This document shows positions 51,823-60,651 of a DNA stretch of 64,000 nucleotides, in pieces. Below the pieces are notes generated by a model. That model did not search any database. It was not told the DNA's origin and was given only the letters and a program-made list of their open reading frames with translations. Origin of the DNA: Candidatus Fermentibacterota bacterium (lineage in GTDB: Bacteria; Fermentibacterota; Fermentibacteria; Fermentibacterales; JCC-6); NCBI GenBank assembly GCA_030609965.1, contig JAUWSQ010000007.1:1-64000 (forward strand), read 5' to 3'. The translations under genes were made by a program, and so were the position numbers. Position 1 is the first letter of the stretch; the number at the start of each line of letters is the position of its first letter.

Positions 51823-52514
51823 TTCCTCCTGGCCTTTATTCCGAAATGATAAAATCCAAATGCAAGAAGGATAACGATCGAGACATTCCAGATCATCGAA
51901 TGCCACGATTCATCAAGATCTTTTGTAAGAAAATAGATAGGAAACGTGAAAACCAGACCGACAACAAGAGTCAGGAGAAATATCCTGTACAGATTCTTTC
52001 CGGAATCAGCCTGTTCCTTCGTAACGGGTGGGTCACCTATTATCTTACCGGATACACCGTCAACCAGCAGTCCCTCGCTGTAACCCTCCAGATTAAGCAT
52101 AACAATATAGAACGGGTGAAAGATCACTCTGCCGCTGCTCTCTTCAGCCATATCTCTGTCAAAGGGTATCAGCTGATCAGGCTCTGCGAGGCTTTTATCA
52201 AAAATTTTCATGTTTCCGGAAGGGGGAAGATAATCCTCAAGATCCTGCCAGGGTTGACTGAAGCATGGCTGGATCTTCCTTGCGGAAGATGTGCCTGTTT
52301 CCAGGTATGGAAAGAATTTCATCTCCACGGAAGAAACCATACCCGATGGAAAAAGCCTTCTGGCATACTCTTCTGAAACGGATGCGTCGACCAGCACAGG
52401 AGTACTCTCGGGCGGGTCAACAATGATCGTTGCATCACAGAACGGACACCTAAGGAAGAAGTTGCTTTCAAGAACCACCTGATGTGCTCCGCACTGTGTA
52501 CAATTAATCTTCAA
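51819..52514 (-). CDS. Zinc-ribbon membrane protein (first of trio)
   Basis: 231 aa from TTG 52514, chosen because AGAAGG stands 9 bases upstream and because it starts the protein right at the zinc ribbon (LKINCTQCGAHQVV...RCPFCDATIIV). The start lies inside the end of the kinase-like gene. Domain with VEMKFFPYLE and VIFHPFYIVMLNLEGYSEGLLVDGVSGKIIGD, then two membrane spans (IFLLTLVVGLVFTFPIYFL, WNVSIVILLAFGFYHFGI). Same architecture as the next gene. Confidence 0.72.
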   Translation of the reverse strand: MKINCTQCGAHQVVLESNFFLRCPFCDATIIVDPPESTPVLVDASVSEEYARRLFPSGMVSSVEMKFFPYLETGTSSARKIQPCFSQPWQDLEDYLPPSGNMKIFDKSLAEPDQLIPFDRDMAEESSGRVIFHPFYIVMLNLEGYSEGLLVDGVSGKIIGDPPVTKEQADSGKNLYRIFLLTLVVGLVFTFPIYFLTKDLDESWHSMIWNVSIVILLAFGFYHFGIKARRK

Positions 52515-54009
52515 TATCGGTATCCTTCTTAATATCTTCAGGCCTTGACCAGGCATTCTCCGCAACAGCAGCAATTATAACATCATTCCTGAAAGGCCTA
52601 CTTACAAACACTATATTCGAATCAGTATTGTCAGGCATATGGTAAGATTCATTAATAATCGCAATTACTCCATGTTCAGATATATCGGAACCTTTCAACA
52701 AATCTATCTCCGACATGTAGAAATCGTAATCGGTCAGAAGCAGGTTGTATCCCGAACCCTCAGTACCCATTGACTCTATATCCATACTTTCTGCAGGCAG
52801 CGAGAACATTGTACAGCCTATAGCCTCCAGGATTATTTCAAGAGAATGAGATTCGTGTTCAGTAAAACCCGCAATTGAAATCCTCGGAAAAACATCATCC
52901 GCAGTTTCAGTAACAATATTATTGGCTGCAGGTAGATAGACTGAAAAGATAGAGCCTTTTTCAAGTTCTGATTTTACAATGATGTAACCATGATAGCTGT
53001 TTACGATCGAGTAAACGGCAGATAATCCAAGACCTCCTTTCTGCCGCCTGGTGGAATAGAATGGATCGAAAATCCTGGTCAGGTTCTCACTCGAGATGCC
53101 GCATCCATCGTCACTTATGGATATCATAACGTAACTTCCGGCGGTAAGAGGCTTTAGATCCTCCGATAAGTCGACCCTGCAGGCTGTAACTTTTATTGTA
53201 CCACTTTCACCAACAGCCTCACCGGCGTTCAAGAGAAGATTAACAACAATCTGCTCCACAAGTCCCGGAGGAACACCGGCAAAACCCGTTCTATCAGGAT
53301 AAGCCAGTTTAACATTCATTCCTGGAAAAGCGGCGGTGAAGATAGAAAGACTGCTCCTGATAATATTCCTTACAAGGCATATATCCGCAGAGGCATCTAC
53401 ATCCGCCTCTTTGGATGACAGACTGGATACCATCGAGCTGATCCTGCCGATAATCTTCTTTGAATCACGTATTGACCTGAATACCGCAGCTCTGTCTTTA
53501 TGGTTTCTGCTAATCCCTGAAAGGCGTGCAAGAAGAACTGTAAGAAGATCATTCAGCCTGCCTGCAATTCCTCCAGCAAGAATCCTTATGGTATCGATCT
53601 TCTGATTCCTCTGCAGTGTAGTATCGATTAACCATCTTGAGCTTACATTCCTGAAAACCACACCCTCGATAATATCGGAACCCTTGCGGGATTCATCGGA
53701 CAGGAAGACTGCACCCCTTACAAGTGTTTCATCTCCCTCCCGATGAATGATTACAGCAGCAACAGGAAAATTGAAGTATCCATCCCTTGAAAGAACTCCG
53801 CCTATATCGTCAATAAGGGATTTTCGTGTATTCTGATCAATGAAGATACATACTTCCCACAGATCTTTCCCTTCCGCATCAGCAGCACTGTATCCTGTAA
53901 GGTTCTCCGCCTCAGGATTCATGAAAGAGATTTTTCGCTGGGAATCCACCAGTACGACAGCATCCGTGACTGCGGACAGAAGAACCCTGATTCCACCTGA
54001 TGGTTTCAT
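52504..54009 (-). CDS. PAS/histidine-kinase-like protein lacking the phospho-acceptor His
   Basis: 501 aa, no membrane span. PAS domain (about 10-115: AVVLVDSQRKISFMNPEAENLTGYSAADAEGKDLW). A dimerisation helix reads LAGGIAGRLNDLLTVLLARLSG; in kinases of this class it is GGIAHDFNNLL, so the His is replaced. The ATPase domain looks intact (NLLLNAGEAVGES, SDDGCGISSENL, FDPFYSTRRQKGGLGLSAV). The C-terminal ~110 residues are receiver-like (LLLTDYDFYMSEIDLLKGS). Probably a sensor or phosphatase, or it signals without autophosphorylation. Heads the zinc-ribbon trio. Confidence 0.88.
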   Translation of the reverse strand: MKPSGGIRVLLSAVTDAVVLVDSQRKISFMNPEAENLTGYSAADAEGKDLWEVCIFIDQNTRKSLIDDIGGVLSRDGYFNFPVAAVIIHREGDETLVRGAVFLSDESRKGSDIIEGVVFRNVSSRWLIDTTLQRNQKIDTIRILAGGIAGRLNDLLTVLLARLSGISRNHKDRAAVFRSIRDSKKIIGRISSMVSSLSSKEADVDASADICLVRNIIRSSLSIFTAAFPGMNVKLAYPDRTGFAGVPPGLVEQIVVNLLLNAGEAVGESGTIKVTACRVDLSEDLKPLTAGSYVMISISDDGCGISSENLTRIFDPFYSTRRQKGGLGLSAVYSIVNSYHGYIIVKSELEKGSIFSVYLPAANNIVTETADDVFPRISIAGFTEHESHSLEIILEAIGCTMFSLPAESMDIESMGTEGSGYNLLLTDYDFYMSEIDLLKGSDISEHGVIAIINESYHMPDNTDSNIVFVSRPFRNDVIIAAVAENAWSRPEDIKKDTDIED

Positions 54010-54034
54010 ACAGAAAATACCTCTGTATTACTCA

Positions 54035-56215
54035 CTAATACCCGGCAACAACTAATTGTCTGGTCTGTCTGAGGTCCGGCGCATCAATAACGAAGAAATA
54101 AAGTCCTCCGGGTACGATTTCTCCACCTGAATCGCAACAGTCCCAGTGAAGTGTGCGTGATCCCGACGTTCCAATCTGTGACGACAGGTCTCGGATCTGT
54201 CTTCCGGAAAGATCGTAAACGACAAGGGATGTCATCCCCTGGGCAGCGGTTGAAATCGTTATTGGAATTGAAGCCATACTCGAAGCCGGATTAGGGCTGA
54301 TATGACCAAGCCGCGTTATTCCTGAACCAGTTGTACTCTCTGAGATACCTGTATTATTTATCTGAGCCATAACAGCATCGGAAGGCCAGCTGGGACCGAA
54401 ATCCGGATCCATTGCCACTGCTCTGTACCAGAACTCACCGCCTGCATGGCTTGAAACAGTGTAAGAGTTGACCGGAATACTGAGATCTATGAAGTCATTC
54501 TCATCCCAGACCTCAACTTTTATATCATCGATATAGAGGTCAGTGCTGCTGCTGACAGATCCCCATCTGAAACTCAGTGTTTCCCCCTGCCATTCATCAA
54601 GTTCATGTATGTTAAGCCGCCAGGTATGATCGTCACGGGTGAATGTCTGTAGGTAATACCAGTTCGCCCCGCCGTCAGTTGATACTTCAATACTGCCCTG
54701 ACCGGAACCGCTGTAAATGTCGTAATAAGCCCAGAAACTTAAGCGTCCTCCTCCGTCTGCAGGGATGGTAACGGTTTCAGTCCAGGTCATGCTTCCTGTG
54801 CCACCTGAAAGGTAACTGTGTGTTCCCGAGTGGTGCTGCGAAGTTGTTGACGACCAGTTAGCAAGTGTAAAAGGTCCTCCGCTGCCGTTATCATCAAGAA
54901 GAATTTCGTATCCCGCAAGTTCCTGAAGGGCGTACGAATCAGCCTCAGGAACAAAGCTCCAGTTAATTGTAAATGGCAGATTGACCGTTCCTATAGCTTC
55001 GATTACGGGAATGCCGGGAACATGTGGATCAAGGGGGCATCCTGCGAGGAAAGCAGTTACAAGATAGCTTCTGAGGTTCCGACGGGAAAGCTTAATAGTT
55101 TCGGTTGCTGAAGGCCAGAATCCTGCAAAATCTCCTCCGGTTTCATGGTTCCAGCTCATGGCCCCGTACAGGCCATACGCATGATCCCTTGTGTTCCCTG
55201 AGCTGTAATAAAGTAATATAGCCGAGGGAGCATGTTCTTCACCTGAACACCACTGGGACATTATCTCCCCCTGGGTGTTGTACTGTGCAGCGTGCGTTGT
55301 TGGAAGATCAGTATATCCCCAGGGATAGATAAGTATATTCCCGTATGTATGAGTGGAATGCATCTGGGCCGGTGGATGAGTCTGCCAGAAGCTGTCAATG
55401 TTGCTTGCCTCCGGCTCGCTTATAGGACCGGTCCCTCTGTAGGTGCTGGAACCAGGGTCTCCACTGGAACCGGCTCCTCCCCACCCGACGCTCCAGTTCC
55501 TGTTAAGGTCGATACCATCACCAAGGGTCCAGTTCATGTTCTTCCTGTGCATCCCGCCACCGCCCGGGGCTTGAGCCTCATTGTAGACGTAACCGTCTAC
55601 ATTGTTACATGGAAGACACCATATCTCGCGATTATCCAGGACGTAGGTAGCCTGCAGCCCGCAGAAACCGTTGCGCCCGTAGTTTTCGCAGAGCCACAGC
55701 ATGAAGAAGCGAACATTACGCATGGAAGCAGGTTCCCTTGCATGAATAAGTCCATCGTACCAGACATTGGGCAAAGCCGGGTCGTCAGTCCAGAAATCGT
55801 TGTTTGAGGATATCTTAACTACCGTCTGTGGTCTTCCCTGGTAAGTATCTCCGATCGAAGTAGGTGCGCTTGTGATACTCGGAAACGTATCGTGCAGATT
55901 GTCAAGCCAGCTGGAAAGCTCACCCCATGTAAGGTATCCTCCCATGGATTTTCCATCGAATCTTCCGCTGTAGAAGCTCACAAGATCGTCGATTCTTATA
56001 GTGAAAGGCATACCGGTGGCAAGAAGGGAAGCGTAGTCATGCTCATTGGCTATGCAATCAACTGAACCATCTTCGTAGACATGCACGATTTCACAGCCGG
56101 AATCGATCAATCTGTGAATCTCCATATCGTTAACAGGTCTGAAGTTCAGAAGAGCATAGCGCTCCGCGGAAACCAGAGTTACCGCTACGAACAAAAACAG
56201 TATCACCTTTCTCAT
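54035..56215 (-). CDS. Large secreted M14 zinc carboxypeptidase with sorting domain
   Basis: 726 aa from ATG 56215 (AGGAGA upstream). Signal peptide (VILFLFVAVTLVSA). M14 domain with zinc ligands in GLIHAREPASMRNVRF and the His of HSTHTYGNILIYPWGY; Glu of MSWNHETGGDF is the probable catalytic residue. Residues ~430-620 are beta-sandwich domains, including a MAM/jelly-roll-like part (LANWSSTTSQHHSGTHSYLSGG). C-terminal sorting domain with ISPNPASSMASIPITI and VYDLSGRQIRDL. Paralogue of 4784-6250, with extra binding domains. Confidence 0.93.
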   Translation of the reverse strand: MRKVILFLFVAVTLVSAERYALLNFRPVNDMEIHRLIDSGCEIVHVYEDGSVDCIANEHDYASLLATGMPFTIRIDDLVSFYSGRFDGKSMGGYLTWGELSSWLDNLHDTFPSITSAPTSIGDTYQGRPQTVVKISSNNDFWTDDPALPNVWYDGLIHAREPASMRNVRFFMLWLCENYGRNGFCGLQATYVLDNREIWCLPCNNVDGYVYNEAQAPGGGGMHRKNMNWTLGDGIDLNRNWSVGWGGAGSSGDPGSSTYRGTGPISEPEASNIDSFWQTHPPAQMHSTHTYGNILIYPWGYTDLPTTHAAQYNTQGEIMSQWCSGEEHAPSAILLYYSSGNTRDHAYGLYGAMSWNHETGGDFAGFWPSATETIKLSRRNLRSYLVTAFLAGCPLDPHVPGIPVIEAIGTVNLPFTINWSFVPEADSYALQELAGYEILLDDNGSGGPFTLANWSSTTSQHHSGTHSYLSGGTGSMTWTETVTIPADGGGRLSFWAYYDIYSGSGQGSIEVSTDGGANWYYLQTFTRDDHTWRLNIHELDEWQGETLSFRWGSVSSSTDLYIDDIKVEVWDENDFIDLSIPVNSYTVSSHAGGEFWYRAVAMDPDFGPSWPSDAVMAQINNTGISESTTGSGITRLGHISPNPASSMASIPITISTAAQGMTSLVVYDLSGRQIRDLSSQIGTSGSRTLHWDCCDSGGEIVPGGLYFFVIDAPDLRQTRQLVVAGY

Positions 56216-56303
56216 AATTACCATCTCCTTGTAAAAGAAAACACGTTGATTATTATTCATCATACTACATCAGTTATAATGAATATATACAGCGGAGGTT
56301 TTC

Positions 56304-58319
56304 ATGTCAGACTCTTTGGGCAAACAACTTTCACAGGGCATACCTGATTCGATCCCTCCGATGCCTCCTGACCTTCCGGGAGTGAACCATGCGCCCGCCA
56401 GGCCAGATGTGCTGAGTACTGAAGAAAAGAAACTTGCATTGAAAAACGCCCTTCGCTACTTCCCGAAGGAATGGCATTCCGAACTTGCCCCCGAGTTCGC
56501 AGCTGAGCTTGAGAACGACGGCAGGATTTACATGCGCAGATTCAGGCCGACATACGAAATGAAAGCCAGACCCATAACTGAATATCCTGCCAGAACGCCA
56601 AAGGCAGCGGCGATAATGCTTATGATCCAGAATAATCTTGATATTGCCGTTGCCCAGCATCCGCAGGAACTGATAACATATGGAGGCAATGGAACCGTAT
56701 TCCAGAATTGGGCGCAATACCTTATTACAATGAAATACCTCTCCGAGATGACGGAATTTCAAACCCTTGTTCTGTATTCGGGCCACCCCCTCGGTCTTTT
56801 TCCATCCCACCCAGAAGCACCCAGGCTTGTCCTGACGAATGGGATGGTTATACCGAATTACAGCTCCAGGGAAGATTACGACAGGCTGGCTGCCCTGGGA
56901 GTAACATCGTACGGACAGATGACCGCTGGCAGTTTCATGTACATAGGCCCGCAGGGAATAGTCCATGGTACCACCATCACACTTCTGAACGCCGGAAGGA
57001 AATACCTCGGATTACCCCCGGAAGCGGATCTTTCGGGCAAATTATTCGTCACGTCAGGGCTGGGAGGCATGAGTGGAGCCCAGGCAAAGGCTTCGGTCAT
57101 AGCAGGTGCTGTATGCGTAATCGCCGAGATCAACCCTAAAGCGATAAAAACAAGGTACGAACAGGGATGGCTTCAGGAGATAGAGAACGATCTTGACAGG
57201 GTTCTGCTCAGGGTCGAAAAGGCGCGCAGGGCCGGGGAAGCCCTCTCTCTGGGATACACGGGAAATATTGTTGACCTATGGGAAAAGCTTGCCGCTGAAG
57301 GTATTCCCGTTGATCTCGGAAGTGATCAGACCTCACTTCATAATCCGTACCTTGGCGGTTACTATCCGGCCGGTCTCTCCCTTGAACAATCGAGCAGGAT
57401 GATGGTTGAAAACCCGGAGGAATTCAGAAATGCGGTGCAGGAATCCCTTAGAAGACAGGTCAGGGCAATAAACACCCTGAGCGCAGCCGGGATGTTCTTC
57501 TGGGATTACGGCAATGCCTTCCTGCTTGAAGCTTCAAGGGCAGGTGCGGAGGGAATTCTCCGTACGGACGGTACCTTCGCCTACCCCTCCTACGTTGAGG
57601 ACATCATGGGACCGATCTGCTTTGATTACGGGTTCGGTCCCTTCAGATGGGTCTGCACTTCCTGCGATCACGAAGACCTCAGGAAAACTGACATGATTGC
57701 CGCCGATGTACTCGAAAAGATGGCAGAGGAAGCCGATCCTGAAATAAAACGCCAGATGCTGGACAACATACTCTGGATTAAACAGGCTGAAGATAATAGA
57801 ATGGTGGTAGGCTCACAGGCAAGGATATTGTACGCTGACAGGCAGGGGAGAATAAATATCGCCACTGCTTTCAACGATGCTATAGCAAGCGGTGAGATTA
57901 CAGCACCGATAGTCCTCGGAAGGGATCATCATGATGTTTCAGGAACGGATTCCCCCTACCGGGAAACTGCGAATATCAGGGACGGAAGCATGTTCACAGC
58001 TGATATGGCTGTTCAGAATGTGATCGGTGATTCATTCAGGGGTGCAACCTGGGTATCACTGCATAACGGCGGAGGAGTAGGCTGGGGTGAAGTGATAAAT
58101 GGTGGATTCGGCCTCCTTCTTGATGGTTCGCCCGAAGCGGCGGACCGGGCGTCTGGCATGCTGAGCTGGGATGTCTCCAACGGACTGGCCAGAAGATCCT
58201 GGGCACGGAATCCCGGAGCTATCTATGCCGTGAAGAAAGCGATGGAAGCAGAACCCGAGATGAAGATAACGATGCCGGAAATTGCCGATGAGAATTTACT
58301 TGATGATGTATTCAAGTAA
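56304..58319 (+). CDS. hutU: Urocanate hydratase
   Basis: 671 aa, the long urocanase form. Adds water to urocanate to give 4-imidazolone-5-propanoate, with tightly bound NAD+ (histidine breakdown). Motifs: ELITYGGNGTVFQNWAQYL, LYSGHPLGLFPSHPEAPR, GQMTAGSFMYIGPQGIVHGT, GLGGMSGAQAKAS, SDQTSLHNPYLGGYYPAG and HHDVSGTDSPYRE. No hutH, hutI or hutG is near. Ribosome site GGAGG. The next gene follows after 40 bases. Confidence 0.97.
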   Translation: MSDSLGKQLSQGIPDSIPPMPPDLPGVNHAPARPDVLSTEEKKLALKNALRYFPKEWHSELAPEFAAELENDGRIYMRRFRPTYEMKARPITEYPARTPKAAAIMLMIQNNLDIAVAQHPQELITYGGNGTVFQNWAQYLITMKYLSEMTEFQTLVLYSGHPLGLFPSHPEAPRLVLTNGMVIPNYSSREDYDRLAALGVTSYGQMTAGSFMYIGPQGIVHGTTITLLNAGRKYLGLPPEADLSGKLFVTSGLGGMSGAQAKASVIAGAVCVIAEINPKAIKTRYEQGWLQEIENDLDRVLLRVEKARRAGEALSLGYTGNIVDLWEKLAAEGIPVDLGSDQTSLHNPYLGGYYPAGLSLEQSSRMMVENPEEFRNAVQESLRRQVRAINTLSAAGMFFWDYGNAFLLEASRAGAEGILRTDGTFAYPSYVEDIMGPICFDYGFGPFRWVCTSCDHEDLRKTDMIAADVLEKMAEEADPEIKRQMLDNILWIKQAEDNRMVVGSQARILYADRQGRINIATAFNDAIASGEITAPIVLGRDHHDVSGTDSPYRETANIRDGSMFTADMAVQNVIGDSFRGATWVSLHNGGGVGWGEVINGGFGLLLDGSPEAADRASGMLSWDVSNGLARRSWARNPGAIYAVKKAMEAEPEMKITMPEIADENLLDDVFK

Positions 58320-58358
58320 TATTCCATTAACATTCAATACATAGCGTGAAAGGAAACC

Positions 58359-58844
58359 ATGAAAACGATCACAGTTTTTTTCATCTCGCTGTTCACTCTG
58401 ACAATGGCATGCGGTGGCGGCAGCGGCAGTAATCCCGGCGATGCCGTAACTGGAATGTTCGATGCATTGAAGTCAGGAAACGGAGAAAGAGTAGTTTCGT
58501 ATATGTCGGAAAGCGCCCTTGTGGGAATGGAAGGACAGCTGGAAATGATCCAGCTCGACCCTGAAGCTTCATCCGCACAGATGGCCGCCTTAGGTATCGA
58601 GATAGACGTAGCGGATATTCCCGACATGACCGTTAAAGACTTTGCAATAGCCGTGTTTTCCTCACAGATGATGGCATCAGTCATAGCATCCGGTGAGGTA
58701 ATCATCGGCGAAGTCAACATCGAAGGTGATGTCGCGAAGGTAGAAGTGACTACCACATTCCCGGACAGAACAGAAACCCACGTAATTGACGTAATAAAGG
58801 AAGATGGTCAATGGAAGGTTACAGAGTTCGGACTTAACATGTAA
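58359..58844 (+). CDS. DUF4878-type lipoprotein
   Basis: 161 aa. Lipobox TMAC (Cys18), Gly/Ser linker, then an NTF2-like/cystatin-like domain: PGDAVTGMFDALKSGNGERVVSYMS ... TETHVIDVIKEDGQWKVTEFGL. The same layout, with KxxxQWKVTxF near the end, occurs in the exported protein at 29544-30179. Probably periplasmic, function unknown. The gene shares the direction of hutU and ends before a strong terminator. Confidence 0.82.
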   Translation: MKTITVFFISLFTLTMACGGGSGSNPGDAVTGMFDALKSGNGERVVSYMSESALVGMEGQLEMIQLDPEASSAQMAALGIEIDVADIPDMTVKDFAIAVFSSQMMASVIASGEVIIGEVNIEGDVAKVEVTTTFPDRTETHVIDVIKEDGQWKVTEFGLNM

Positions 58845-58930
58845 CCGTGCAATCAACGAAGATGAAAGTGTTAACCTTACTCCTTTATGATCAGCTGAGT
58901 TTTAGTAACGTTAAGTAAAATGGTGCGCAA

Positions 58931-58963
58931 AAGAGGCGGGGTTCATCCCCGCCTCTTATTTTT
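58931..58963 (+). terminator. Rho-independent terminator
   Basis: Perfect 11-bp arms AAGAGGCGGGG/CCCCGCCTCTT around TTCAT, followed by ATTTTT. Ends the hutU-lipoprotein transcript. Confidence 0.9.
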
Positions 58964-58965
58964 GT

Positions 58966-59047
58966 GGGGTCAGGCCTGATCAGGTCTGACCCCTTCAGGA
59001 AACTTAACATTTGGTGCCTGGCACTTTTTATTAAGAATGTTAAGTTT
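58966..59047. repeat. REP-like palindromic element
   Basis: Nested inverted repeats: GGGGTCAG...CTGACCCC (58966-58993) and AAACTTAACATT (59000-59011) with AATGTTAAGTTT (59036-59047), around GGTGCCTGGCACTTTTT. Motifs of the GGTGCC(T/A)GGCACC and GGGGTCA type are widespread REP/RAYT-like repeats in bacteria. Its right arm contains the stop codon of the Mrp gene. A related half-site lies at 23921-23936. No RAYT transposase is seen in the window. Confidence 0.7.
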
Positions 59048-59867
59048 TGAGCCCCGGCCCCATGGTTTTCTCTACTATATCTGTTACAATATTTTCGAAA
59101 TCCTTAGCGAACTGTGAGTTCCCGTTGTGGTATACAAAGGGTTTGCCGCTGTCTCCCGATGATACTATTTCAGACTCTATGGGAATTCTACCAAGGAAGT
59201 GAACTTCCATCTCAGAGGCCATTTTCTCCCCGCCCCCCGAACCGAAGAGTTCAGTTCGCTCACCGCAATGAGGGCAGACGAATCCTGACATATTCTCTAT
59301 TACTCCCAGTACCGGCAGCGAAAGAGCATGGCAGAACTGAATTGAGCGCCTTACATCGGAAAGGGATACTTCCTGCGGTGTGGTAACAATAACAGCACCG
59401 GTGGGTTCAGGTATGAGCTGTGCGACAGAAAGCGGTTCATCACCGGTTCCCGGAGGACAATCAACAATCATATAGTCCAGCTCTCCCCAGTTAACGTCTT
59501 CAAAAAGCTGTTTGATTACGTTCATCTTCATCGGTCCGCGCCATATCACGGGATCTGTCCTGCTGCCGAGCATGAAATCAACAGAGATTACTTTGAGGGA
59601 TCCTAGTTCAGCGGGATTCAGCTTTTTCCCATCTGATGATGTGAGTCTGGTTCCCTCCATACCCAGAAGTTTGGGAATACTGGGACCGTGAAAATCCGTA
59701 TCAAGAAGACCGGTAGTGTACCCCTGAAGAGAAAGTGAAATTGCAAGGTTGGCAGCAACTGTACTCTTACCCACCCCACCCTTACCGGAAAGAACGAGAA
59801 TGCTCTTTTTCGCAGGTGATTTATCAAGGCTGAGTGGTGCTGTATTCTGGTTACTCAAAGTTTTCAT
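59040..59867 (-). CDS. mrp: Mrp/ApbC-family iron-sulfur carrier ATPase
   Basis: 275 aa. Deviant Walker A VLSGKGGVGKSTVAANLA, DTDFHGPSIPKLLG, MIVDCPPGTGDEPLSVAQL, and the Fe-S-binding FVCPHCGERTELFGSGGG with CxxC. Delivers 4Fe-4S clusters to apoproteins in the cytoplasm. The DUF59 N-terminal domain of long Mrp forms is absent. Its last codons and stop lie in a REP-like palindrome. It suits the many Fe-S enzymes here (LeuC, PreA, QueH). Confidence 0.95.
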   Translation of the reverse strand: MKTLSNQNTAPLSLDKSPAKKSILVLSGKGGVGKSTVAANLAISLSLQGYTTGLLDTDFHGPSIPKLLGMEGTRLTSSDGKKLNPAELGSLKVISVDFMLGSRTDPVIWRGPMKMNVIKQLFEDVNWGELDYMIVDCPPGTGDEPLSVAQLIPEPTGAVIVTTPQEVSLSDVRRSIQFCHALSLPVLGVIENMSGFVCPHCGERTELFGSGGGEKMASEMEVHFLGRIPIESEIVSSGDSGKPFVYHNGNSQFAKDFENIVTDIVEKTMGPGLKT

Positions 59868-60042
59868 ACCTTTCTAATAGTGATTATTCAATTAATTTAG
59901 CCACCCGGAAGGATTCAAGTTCCAAGTGCAACAATTAACCTCTCAGTTGTCCTGAAGAGTACTTCAAAGCGTGTTTTGAAGCCAAGTTTCTTACTCACCC
60001 TGTGGTTGAGACGATTCTCTACATATTATACATCATGCTTGC

Positions 60043-60460
60043 TTACATCGTTAAGCTTCCGCTTCTTGGGGAGTACAGGCGAAGCAGACCATTAGTGTTC
60101 TCGTTGGTTCCTCTCTCCCAAGATGCATAGGGATGAGTAAAGTACACATCTGTATCAAGGGCTTCAGCAACCTTCTCGTGGCCAGCGAATTCCTTGCCGT
60201 TGTCCACAGTTATGATCAACACACTGTCCGCATATGGCTCCAGGCCGGAAGTCATTGCTTCGGTGACTGCAAGGGCTGTTTATGCATAACGGATCTCTAT
60301 CACAGTAAATAGTGATACTCGTTCGACAACACTCACCAAAGCACCCTGGTGGCTCATACCAATGATAGTATCTCCTTCCCATGTCCGGCTTGCAAAAGCA
60401 TGTATATTTGGCATAGTTATTCTCAGATAAGTTGTTTGTACAAACTCATAAGTACTCCTT
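60043..60460 (-). mobile_element. IS30-family transposase relic
   Basis: One continuous frame broken only by a TAA near 60277: ASRTWEGDTIIGMSHQGALVSVVER, then after the stop TALAVTEAM, VLIITVDNGKEFAGHEKVAEAL and VYFTHPYASWERGTNENTNGLLR. All three catalytic acidic positions of the DDE core (D in WEGD, D in VDNG, E in NEN) remain. The N-terminal HTH region and the extreme C-terminus are lost or unreadable. 59868-60042 shows nothing else. Confidence 0.88.
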
Positions 60461-60651
60461 TTGGTTTGTTGATGGTTACCGCTGTCAATTCTACAACAGC
60501 TCACTACCAGTATAAACTAATTCTGTTGTATTTGCGAGTTGAATTCAGGTATGATATAAATGATAGTAGTATGGACAATCAGTTTGAATTATATATAATT
60601 GTTGTTGTAGTGATTCTTATGTTCAATCTCAGAAAATGAAAGGAGAAATAA

